Assembly (NCBI RefSeq): GCF_910592395.1
Contig: NC_088308.1
Coordinates: 7,085,001 to 7,145,000, forward strand
Length of the DNA: 60,000 nt
Direction of reading: 5' to 3'
Source of the DNA: Lineus longissimus
Lineage: Eukaryota; Nemertea; Pilidiophora; Heteronemertea; Lineidae
The translations under genes were made by a program, and so were the position numbers. The notes under the pieces were generated by a model. The model worked only from the letters and a program-made list of their open reading frames with translations. It was not told the origin of the DNA and did not search any database. This document shows, piece after piece, positions 43,901 to 55,900 of the stretch (positions are counted from its first letter, which is position 1; each line of letters opens with the position of its first letter).

Positions 43901-46900
43901 TTTTGTATAGCGTTATGTGCCGACTTGAGTCTGTGATAAAGCATTTTTCAACAACCGCAACCAAAATGGTCACTACTGAGGCAGTCTGTGACCTGTATCA
44001 AGGCAGCTGCTGCAAATGCAGAGTTTATTCCCTGTGAGGGACAAAGCAGCCATCAGACCAGGGTTCAAATCCAGGACCCTCGTATTGAGATTTGGAACAC
44101 CTTCACCCATACACCTTCGCTCTTCATAATTTCCTCATTCCTATCACTACACTCCTCAGTCTAATTTTGCATCGTGCAGCCTCTCAAATCACTGCCTGGA
44201 GAAGTCCTCCTTCATATCAGCATGGCTCGCAGCCCAGAGTGATTGAGTACTTCTAATAGCTTGTTGCATGAGTCAGGATGCTAGTAATGTAATAAACAGA
44301 GTGAGAACGGCTTCAAGCTTGGACACACTGTGGATGTGCTATGCATCCAACCTTGCCTGTGAGGACAAAAATCAATGAATTCTATGTACATAGTGTCTGG
44401 CGCTGCTGCGTTTTCTGACGGTCCAGACTAACGTAGAGGATTCATGTCAAAAGCTCTCATCTAATCTTAAACATTTGATATGCGATCAAAAATAAAAGTT
44501 GTTGGTCCTCCAAGTTCCATTGCTCATCTACCTTGTGAAATTGACATAAAATTGTCCAAAACTTTTGACAGACCTTACGTATACACACGGAAAAGAACGT
44601 GACCTAAACCCAAAATACGCCAGACGTGGCTCTCATTCTCATCTATTCCACTGGGGCTTATGAACAAAATTGGTTTTTGGAATGAGTCATTGGTGATTTG
44701 AGAAGATTTGTTATGTTTTCAACTGAATATTTGCAGAACGTGATAAATGTTTATTGCATTACTTTTGATGACTGCTCGAAAGGATGGATTCTGTCGTTGC
44801 TGTATGAGGAGGGTTGGAATTGGACTTTAATTATTTCAAATGATTTGAACTTCAACTACACATACATCACTTGCGAAAAAATTGCACTGGGGCCAACTGT
44901 ATTTGAGTAGGGTCTATAGATCCATGCACTTGATTGGGAACAACGTTTACATAACGTAGTGTTGGCCGTCGTCACGTCACCATGCATTTTTACATTACTG
45001 TAACGTGATGTGACGCGACGTCTTCGTAAACATTGTTCCCAATCAAGTGCATCCATCTATAGGGTACCCATATCCAGTGTCATCTGTCTCTGTGAGATCT
45101 CCACTCTACCGAACTGTGGGGATGGCAGACCATGCAGCCAACCATCAGCAAGCCTGCTCTGCTCTAAGACTAAATGCCACAAAAATGAAAGTAAGTCAAA
45201 TTCATATTCTAATGGCAAATATTCAACGCTATCCTGGTCAAAGTTGAGCAGTTCGAACTCATGAGTCAACCTGATATCAAAGAATGAAAGATCAATAGGT
45301 CTAAATATTACATCCTGTTTGTGATGTCGTTTCCTCGCCAGGCAAATCAAACATTTTTATACACGCTGCAGTGATATGACATTTATTCAGTATGACTTTG
45401 CCCCGGGGACTATAGCTTTACAATAGGTACAAAGTAAGCTTATGTTACTCATGGAGCTGGATGTGACATTTCAGTAATTGATAGTTCAAGGACGACATTT
45501 TTTATATGCTCTTCACCACGTTATTGGGGAAATAAAAATTATGGGGCTTTTTACCAATGAAAGTGCAGCTTTTTTCAATACACAATTTGTCATGAAAGAG
45601 ATGATGATAAAATGTAGTTGTAATCTGAATTTCAAGCAAGGTATTCCAGACCGACTAAACTTCAAGAAGAACAAGCTAACAAGCAAGAAAAAACAGATCA
45701 CCATCAACATTTCATAAACACAACTGGGCGTATTTTTTACTTATGCTATCACTGGCATCTAAGTGGATTTAGTGGACCACAGTACGCCCGGTCGTCTCAT
45801 GTGCTCCTACCAGACGCTGGGGACAAGAATGGATGCACCACTGACAAGACATATCACAATTACCAGGATTTAACAGCCCGTCGTCATGGTTACGCGAGGA
45901 AGTTTCCTGTGGACTAGGGAGCTTTGTACAGGCAATTCACACAATAAACATAAACGTCACCATTTCATGGGTGTGTGTTCATGAGAGTCTGCAATGAAAG
46001 GACCTATTTGATCTGAAACAAAAAAGTTCAAGATCAAAAGCAATTGCTGTCGTTTATAGTCTTTCCAATGCCAGGATTAGAGTTTTCCGATAATTCTAGA
46101 GAAGAATGCTAGAAAACAAAGGGGGGCATATATAATAATAGCATATTATACATGTATAATAGAATAGGTTGATTTGAATAAGAATTAGTATTCCTTTTTT
46201 CGGTCAACCTGTGTCACCCAATATGATTTTTGCTCTCATTTTTTGCCAAATTGGTTTATCTTAGACAAGGAATATCAGGATTGCGGTAACTTCCTTCAGT
46301 ACAGGTGGAAGACTACAAGACCCATGTTTATCAAGATATAGGAATCGAAGCTTTGAACAACCACACATGCAGGTTCAGTCCAAACTGCATAGGTGCACGC
46401 AAGTGAAAAGTTGATGTTTTTACCAATGCTCTTCGATTCACCTTTCGCTCTCCGCATTCACCAACAAAGCATGAAAAACATGCTCAAGGTGAATCCTAAT
46501 TTTTTGGAAGAAACAACCAGCTGAATTACCTGGTTTTTCATTCTTTGGACAGCAGCACGGCAGGATATCTGTTGCCTTCTGTTCAGAATGATTACAAAAG
46601 CAATCAAGCAACGATTACTCCCCACTGCTAATCAATGATTTCCTACTGAATAGCTTGAACCAGGGATGCTCTACCTGAAGTTGGCATTTTTAAATGAAAA
46701 AAGTTAACCCACTAAGTGATCTTGGCAGTCATCCGAAGATTTTGAAGCAAGAGGACCGGTGTGATAAGATCATTTGCCAGAAAGAAATAGTTGAATCTCT
46801 ATCTCAATTCTGAGGCTTCCTTCTGAACAATATCTTACTTCCTTCATTTGCCCGCCGTGGTGCACCACTTGGCTGCCTGCCTGCGACAACTGTATGTGCT

Positions 46901-49900
46901 GCGGTGAGACTCACAAGGTGTAACAGGCAAGCTTCAACCACCCTTGTTACACCAATCCAAACAAAATAAACAAGATTTATGGCCACTTATATCATTGTTC
47001 TTATTATCAATGCCCTGTATTAAGTTACTTGCTTGACTTTTGGTCTTTTCCTCTTATAACTCAAGATCGACACTTGAAGCAGTGCCAAAGTTTAGGTAGC
47101 TGAGGATATATTCCTCTCAACTGGTGATGTTTGACATGATAACACTGCCCCACAGCATTTCCTATTCGTGCTCAAATAGGCAGCCAGATAGAAGATCCAT
47201 GACCGGCAAAGTGAGTGTTTTCATGACATGCAGCACTGATTTTGGACCACTGTACAAGAGTTCCTCAATGATGTCAAACAACATTGCATTGCATAAGTAC
47301 AAACACTATCAAATCAATAGGTTAATGTTCATGTTTTGCTTCAATTCACCAATCACATGACAATATACCTTCCTGCCAAAGGATCACATGCCATATCTTC
47401 CTGTTGCAAAGGTTGCTTGATCATACTTCGATCTTCCTGTCAGCACCCGTGACCCAGGCCATCCTGTGTCAGGTCCAACTTTCAATCAGTAAAAGTTCAA
47501 ATGGTATGTGGATCGAGTAGAGAAGCCTTCCAAAGCAGTACTAACAGGTCCATATGAATGGTTGTCACCATCTGAAGCTTACAAAAGTCGGGACTTCCGT
47601 TAAATCTTGAAACCTGTCTTTTGACCCTTCCAAATGAAGGAAGGTCCAGTGGTTATTGTGAAACTCTCTCAAAACTACATTGAGTGACCCTCAAATAAAT
47701 GTAGGACCCTTAAAAATCTAATTCTGTGAGGGTCTAGCGAAATTCTGCATAAAGCCATTAAAAATACAAAGAACTCCAACAACTGAACGATTCTGAAATT
47801 CACAGAGTGTTCCATGTAAACCAACTTTATTTCATAGCATAGAAAAAACGTCAATTGAAGGTCAAATCGAGGCACGAATACAATAAAGCAATTTTCACGA
47901 ATAAAGGAGGCAATCCAGGCTGACCTAGCTTTTCAATTATGATGATCTCTTCAATTGATGACAAGTGCCTCTTCATTATATCGTGTCAAATTTACTATGA
48001 CATGGCTGATGGATAAATTGGCTGAGTATTAAGCAAATTCCTAAAATTCCTGGTGCTCTTGACTGGGCAATTTCATCAACTGACAAGGCCTCAGAGTCAG
48101 CTTGCTTGGTGTGGTCATACGCTTTATATAGGGGAGGCTGTGAGGATACTCAGGACGGGCACCGAGGAAACGACCTGTACAGAACTACTAAAACGATGTA
48201 ACCAATCACTCCCATATTAGCCTTAGCCTGCTACTATACTATTTTGAGAACGTCAAGTGTATAAAATCAATTCTGAGTAGTTGTCAGTATCACATTCCAG
48301 CTTCCCAATACATACATACGTAGTATAGCGTCCACAATCGATAAATTGATTTTTTATTGGCTGTCTTTTAGGACTTTTACTAGTTCATGTCAGGCTTCCA
48401 GACTTTGAAGGCAAGATATTTGTATTCTTTTGATGAGGCTGTTACAGTAGGATTGCAGAGGTTGGTGATTGGTTTTTGTTGGACATTCATTTAGTATTCA
48501 GGGGATGATGTCATGCAACGACAACTTCCAGTTTCCGATCTCAGCAGCCCAGTATTTCTTTAGTAAGTGACACGATCCAATTATAACTCCCAGTTAATGA
48601 ACTTGCGTAAATCAGTTTTAGAATGGACTCATCAATTACAGTTTGGATATTCAAAAAAATATCATGACTTGGAAGCAACGACGTTCAATCAAGAATGCCA
48701 GAAAGAGAAGTGATCTCTTCAGTCAGGACAAAAATTAGCATGAAGTTATAAAGTCACCTTTAGAGCAATATCCGGAGACAATTTCCAGAATGATCGTTTA
48801 ATTTACCGCAGACTACTTCGGATTCAACTCGTCTTCATGAAAAGACTTAACATCACATGATAAACGAGACAAGAATTTATTAAGATGTCAAAGGATGTTA
48901 GCTATCACAGTTCATTGAAGCCTCTGATGTATGGTTTGGTGCAATCTTTAGAGTTGCACAATAAACGTTTTTAAAGGCGTGCCTAGTGTAAGAAACACTC
49001 CACTGGTGACAGAAATGTCATTACGTCGTCGACTAATGAATTTCCATTTACGCTGACAACGCCTTCAGCTCAGGCAGCCATCCATTAATTACGATGCAGA
49101 ATTGCCAATTCTGCATAATTTCTAAGATTGCACTTATCACACGGTTGATGAAGGCGTGTAACCATGAATGTCTGTCTCCTCTGCCTCAAAGATCTATAAT
49201 AATAAGTCTCAAAAGCTGTTTCTTCTCCTCTCATAGCGGGCCACAAGAGAGGGAATCAAGTTCAGGCAAATATCAAGGTGTGACTAGCACTTTGGAGTGG
49301 ATCGCTGGTACCCACCCACCCACACCAACTGTCTACCAACACCAACACCAAGAACATTTCCAGATGCCTTGAAGAGGATACCAGATACCACATTTAAGAG
49401 CACACAGAGAAGCCGAAATCAGCCACTGCACTCCAACCAAACTACTGTGACAACGACGCCACATTGGCAATATTCACCGTATTCTATCGGTATTTCATCA
49501 GCACTGTGACCATCCATACTAATCAGACGTCAGCCTTTGGGGAATCAACCTTCTCCTTGAAGATTAGCACCATGCCTAATAGTTGCGTGCTAACAACCCT
49601 CTCACCATAGACATACTGATGACTCGAATGGTACAATGTAATCCCATTGTGGGATGGTGAGGCTCAAGTTCTTGCAAATAAGTTGATTTCACCAATATCA
49701 AATATAAGGTAGAATGGGGTAATTGTAGCCCCGGTTTAATTGTAGCCCCTGCCTACGATATTGATTGCATTACTCTCAAGATACATTATTCTCAAGTTTG
49801 GTGGATAGACCTTCCCATAACTATGCTGGACTTGACATGGAATGGACCAGAATGAGGGACAGCCAGGGAATATTAGCTTTCATCTGCCTAATGAATATGA

Positions 49901-52900
49901 TTCAGGCTGTTTGCAAGTGACATGTATTCAATTTTTTCTAATGGCTGCCAGACAGGACAGCAGGGCTGACCAGTCAGTTAGTTACAATCAAAAGATGCAG
50001 AGCGACAAAATCTCCTAAAGTGTACACGAGACGATGATGATGATGATGATTATGATGATGAGGTTCAGAATCAGATACTCAACACACAGCGCTGGTGATC
50101 TTTCAGCTCTGATGTTCTAGGTCATGTAAAAACATCAATTTCAGCGCAAGCCTGTTCTGGAGTTAAATGATTTACTATCACCAATCTCCCATGCAATTTC
50201 CAATGAACAAAACGCATAACATTCCAATCGCTGAGAAACTAGCGATGACTCAAACCATGCAATGAATCAAAGTGATGTTCATTCATTTATCCCAGCAGCA
50301 GCAGAGCTCGTTCTCACATAAATGCTGCGGCGTCAATATCAAATCGATTCTATGTGAAGGTTTTCTGCCACCGAAGCAGCCACTGTGCAGACTTCAAGAC
50401 AATCTGCACCACAGGTTTGGAATTGAAGACCTTTGTACCTGCAATACTGAGCGAATAACTGTAAACCAAATTCTGACAAAATGCCTAGAACTAGCAGCCA
50501 AGAGGAAACAGTTCTGGCTATCTGGAAGCTGTTTCAAGGACCAGCTTTACGGTGACCATGACAAACTGAGACAGACGACAGGACTGTCCATCTAAGATTT
50601 TAATACAGCAGAAGAAGAAAGGAAGATGCTTTCTTTAAAAAGACCTTGGCTAGAGCTTTATCTCAGTCCGAGTAACAGGAACAGGGTATAAATCTGTAGA
50701 CCTTGATATCATTCCAATCAACTCTAGGAGATATTAAACTTACTTGATCTGGCATGTCATGGAAAATAATTAACAGATGAACAATCTTTACTGAAGGCAA
50801 ATGCGAATTATCATGAGGAGAAGAAAGTGACAAAGATAACAATTATGGACCAGGAATCTATCTTCCAATGATCCTATAAGCTGGCTCCTTTCATTGTCTC
50901 ATCAGCAGAGTGGGAACGCTTTCATCGTAAGACATCTGTCACAGGAGGCATTCACCAAAGTCAATAACTCTACAACTACAAGACATTTAGTTATGTATAA
51001 CAGATCTGTTGAAGGTGACACCGATTATTTCCTGTGAAATGCACATCAAGGTAACAATGCCATTCCTTTTTCATGAAGAGCGTAAAGGAATGAGCGATGC
51101 AAAAGAATGCTCTTTTCCTCTTTCTTTTCCGTGACTATAATACGCAGAAACCCCATCTTCCATCATGAATGCCTGTCATCTCTGAAGGAATGTCTTTACA
51201 ACCTGGATTATTAGATGACGCTCATCCTTTGAGGCATGTGATGGACAATTTTATCTAGTTACCAGGGAGTGATAGTTATGATGCTGGAGAAAGTATTGGT
51301 AAGCAACATGAAAGGCATTTAATGTACAATGAGTGATCATTTTATTAGCAGATGGAGATGACAACATTGAGATATAGTTTGTCCCTCAGTACAGATGGTT
51401 GATGGTTGTCGCATTTTCGACAACAGTTTTCCTTCATCTGTTGTAAAATATATCAAAGAACTCTGTAAGTAAGCCCCCAAACCCCCTGGTTGGGAACCTG
51501 CTATAGTTCCTTCCGCCAATTTTTTGTTTTGATAGACGGTTTTCTCTGTGTATCTCTTTAGCAGTAGCTCAACTGCATCATCACAATAGCTGGCAAAGAA
51601 ATGGAAAATGTCCCCCCCTGGAAAGGTGTTCGGACTATTGTAGTCTGGCACTCTGCAGATTCATATGTGAAGTGCAAACTTTATTGAACTCGGACAACTG
51701 TCGTCATGGGGAGCCCCCCCCCCCCACCCCCATCCCTCTGACATGTTTTATGTGTCTTCAGGTCCCACCTTCCATAATGTGTCTTCGGGTCCCACCACGG
51801 CCCTGCCCATACGGAATTCGATCAAATGGTTTATTGAAATCGCAAAAAAAAATTCTCGAAACGCCTGCCCGGTTTTTGCTTGATTTATTCAGGATTATCC
51901 ATTTAAAGCGTCTTTTGGATATTATTACTAATATCTCAAAAATCAAAACACATATGTCGGGGGGGGGGGGGAACCTCTGAAATTGAAGTTTGATTAATAG
52001 TTTGAATATTCATGTGGTTCTCAGAATAGTCGAGTTGCTTCATTCGCGCGTTTATCTCTTTTGGCGGCCAAATTTAAGCCATTTGAATCGAATCTATGGA
52101 CATGAGAAACATTGTTTACATTGGATACGTATGCATGTTAACTGTAGTAGCGCTGCATTCGGCTTTTCTGCTGCGCGCTTATAACATTGTGTTAAAATCG
52201 TAGTAAGAGAAGCATATAGACAAGTCAAAGAACACTGATCTCCAGTAGGGGAATTTTTCTCTGGGAGAATTTTACCTAAACTTGGCTTCGAACTTCTGTG
52301 AAGGTTTTGGTATCAGCAACAGGTGCCAACATGGAGGACCTGGGACACTTAAGGATATTTTTTTAACTGTTGAGAAAAATGTTGTCTCTCCTTTACAAGA
52401 TGTGAAAAAACCAGACACTCCTGGGTGAGTCATATTTTCCAATAAATCAAATCGCCTCCAAGCTTAATCTTTCTGTCAGTACAATTTTTTCCTCTTCATC
52501 ATCAAATACCTGTAACCTTCTTAGGTGTTAATAGTCATACTTCAGCCAGGTTTGTGAACTTCTAGGGTCACGGATGAGCAATCTGCCATCTCATCTAACT
52601 TCTACTGATAAAGAAGTATTAAGATAGCTGAATCTGATTCACTACTGTCAGATCTGCCTTTGGAAACATGAGGCGAAATCCGGGCAAAAAAATCAGAAAA
52701 ATCAACAGCAGTGCTTTTTACCGGAAGTTTGGCTGCAGTGCAGAGCCTTTTAAAAAGTTTTAAAACCAACTGGTAACGTTGGTTCCAAGTACATTTTAAA
52801 GTAGTGTCATGGTGCATGCATGTAACATTGTCATTAATTAAGGCATCATGAAATGTCCTGGCAAGAGTTTTGTGTGCAACTTTAATGTTTATAATTATAC

Positions 52901-55900
52901 ATGTAAGCTATGCTGTGAGCATGCATATTTAATGCAAATTTCAAGCTGATTATGATATCAATATTGCATAATATCATATCGGCCTACAACTGCATGAAGC
53001 TGACTGTTGGGTTAACAGATGGCAATGTCAATGGATAATGGACTTTCTGTATACATCTAAAGAAACAGGCATGATATAACAATATACAGTTCTCAGTCAA
53101 TAATCCTACATAAATACAAATGGAATGTAATCAGTTTCTTAGACAATGAAATGAATGACAGTCAAAAATATTTTGTGGGTAAAACATAATAACTTGGCTT
53201 GCCTGACACCAAGACAATACAATACAATCGAGACAAATGAATGAAGGAGCTAGGGTCACATGACAAGGATTAGGACCCTACTAAATGTACAGGGATCAAC
53301 TGGGTCCAACTGGTATGAAGTGGTAGGGTGGGGACAGAGTTTAGTGGAGAACATGTGTTGGACTGAGTGGGTGTGAAACTGAGACTGAGATCTTTTCAAC
53401 AAAATCTCCTTCGATTTCGGATATATCATAATGCATTTTACAATAAGAGATGGTGATACAACACATGGGAGGTAAGTAATTAAATGTTGGTTTGTTTGCA
53501 CAATCGATCACATTCAAAAGTCTGTCCGTGGTACAAATGCACAATACGCATGCATGCACCGTATGATGCACTGTCGAGATATACAGAAATGTTTATTGTT
53601 TCCCGCTGGCCGACTTTTGAATGTTGTCCATCTCTGACAAATACTTCAGGGAGGGGTTTGGGTTTGGGTTAGCCACAGAACCTTTTGGCAGTGATGACCT
53701 TTTTTCCAAAACTTTTGAAACCATCAAATTCAATACAGTCCTGAAAACTGACCGAATAATCATATGAATGGTGAATCCTTCATTTTTATTGCACCACACC
53801 AGAATCAAATCAAGCTCGCACTTGTAACTGACTGACATGGCGACAAAACCCAACGAACACACCTCATGGATGATTCATAAATTGAAGTTCGCTGGAGTGG
53901 CCGACAATCAATGGCTGTAGTTACATTGGTTTCTATGGCAACAGACGGGCGAGGGAAGAATACCTGTACATTGTCATAATAAGATTCAACGATGGTGCAT
54001 ATTTTGCTAAGACGGGTCCATGGAAACGATACGTTCAACCAATGTACAGTTATGAAAAACCACCAAAGTAAAATTGTCCTTGAAAGGTACGTTTGTCACC
54101 ATTGGATGATGTCATCATAAATTTAAAATCCTGGGGCAGAAGCAGGTTTTTATCATCATTCACTGTCGTTTAAGTTATAGTGTCGCATTCACTGATTCAG
54201 GTTTTACTAGGGTTTGTGACTGGCAACCAACCATCTCGGTACAAATTTTGTTGAGTCTTACATTAGCCGCACTTACACCACCTGAAAATGGACCACCAAT
54301 CTTGGTTCGGGAACCAATGCCGCACCATCGAAAATCCACCAAGCGCTTACACCAGCGCTGCAGCTAGTTATAAAATCCGGCTACAGATGGCGCGCAAACA
54401 ATAAGCAGAACGCGGAAAGCCTTGGGCAGAAAGCGCCATTTCGAAAGCGCCGCCTGGAGCCGAACCATCTAACTAGCTAATTGCCGATCCATTTGCGCTT
54501 ACACCACGACAAAGCCGAGCTTTTAACAAGCCGGGCGAATTTGGACCATCAAGCTTGGTGGGACAAATTCGCTCGGCAATTTGTATCGGCAATGGATTGC
54601 CGAACCAATTTGTCGCGGCAATGTGGTGGTGTAAGTGAAATTGGTCCACCAATATTTCGTGGTGTAAGCGCAGCTATTGTATAAAGAATATTGCAAATTT
54701 TTATTTCTTGCATTGTTTTTACACGCCAATACCCCTATGCACGGACTCAAGCAATGCGCATATAGAGTACGTCATGACATTATACTCACTGGCTGACTTT
54801 CCAATGTAGTCTTATTATTATTTACAAACATGAGGTATGCCAACAAAACAAATGTAACACTGCCATTGAACAAAGCCCCAACTGCAAAATTTCATAACAA
54901 AAACAACATCTGCAGAAATACACGGACCGATACTAATAATAAGTAATATGGTGTGTTTTTATCAATTTCTGAAATAAATATAATATACTCAAATTCTATT
55001 TAAAAATCAGAACTGAGATACTTGTACAATGGATGTAGATAGGATCAGACACAAAATGTAATACACATTTTTCATGAAGAAATAAATCACGAAACTTACG
55101 TTGACTTCTGTGTCCTTGAAGCGCTCGTTAGCCGACTCTGCAGCGTTGATAAATGTTTGAGTCCCTTTCTTCATCTCTTCGTTGCCAAAGAAGCCAACGC
55201 CTATCGCAGCACTGAAAATGAAATTGACAAATGTTCAGCAATCCAGACTTATATTGCGATATTGCGAACTAATATTCCGGAAGATATGATTTTGATTGGG
55301 TGGTAGCATCTTGCTTGAATTCTTGAAATAAAATGGATCTGACCTGTGGTTGTATTCTCACGATGCCAATCAAAGGGTTTTAGAGTTAATACTTGGGTGA
55401 AATGGTTTAAAAGATTACTGCAGTTATCAGGGAGGCCATAATTTCTGAAGAACTGGTTTTGGGCCCCCAGTTTCAAGGTGGATTTCACAATATATTTGAC
55501 ATGTTTAACAGACAAGGGTTTCCTCAAGAGAGGAGGGGATATGTCCCCTTTGGCGGAATCAAAATCAAAATCAAAATAACCCATTTAACCTGAACCGAGG
55601 TCAATGTAGTGTATGTGGACAGCATGATCCCCGGATTACTTTCATGGATCATTCAACATTTAAACATTCAGAAAACGGTCAAACACTATTGACGCATTAT
55701 TGTATTGCTCAAAGTCCGAGCATTCCATTTAAAAAAATTGTCATACATGAACAGTTGGCTATGTGTTCCACTCATGCCATAGGCACATACATGAACTCGA
55801 AGTGCACCTGCATGTATAGCCATTTTAAAAAACAGTAACAATGACTTGTCTCCAGACTACATGTATCTGAAGACAATACAGTGGAACCTCTCTATTACGG

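Larger units (their letters stand above)
34568..55099 (-). other. ttyh intron 3
   Basis: 20.5 kb, the main intron. Holds the SINE, the 149-bp foldback element, the LINE tail, the C/G tracts, the GCxCTTACACCAC element, and the doubtful open frame at 40935-41175. Long parts (37000-40900, 41250-44900, 45100-50300, 52000-54250) show no signal above short random frames. Regulatory elements would not be visible by eye. Confidence 0.8.

Noticed and set aside
44055-44080. Box B-like GGGTTCAAATCC as a polymerase III gene
   Set aside because: No box A at the right distance and no terminator.
45057-45350. 97-codon minus frame beside the foldback element
   Set aside because: Partly overlaps the arm of the element; no splice sites or family match.
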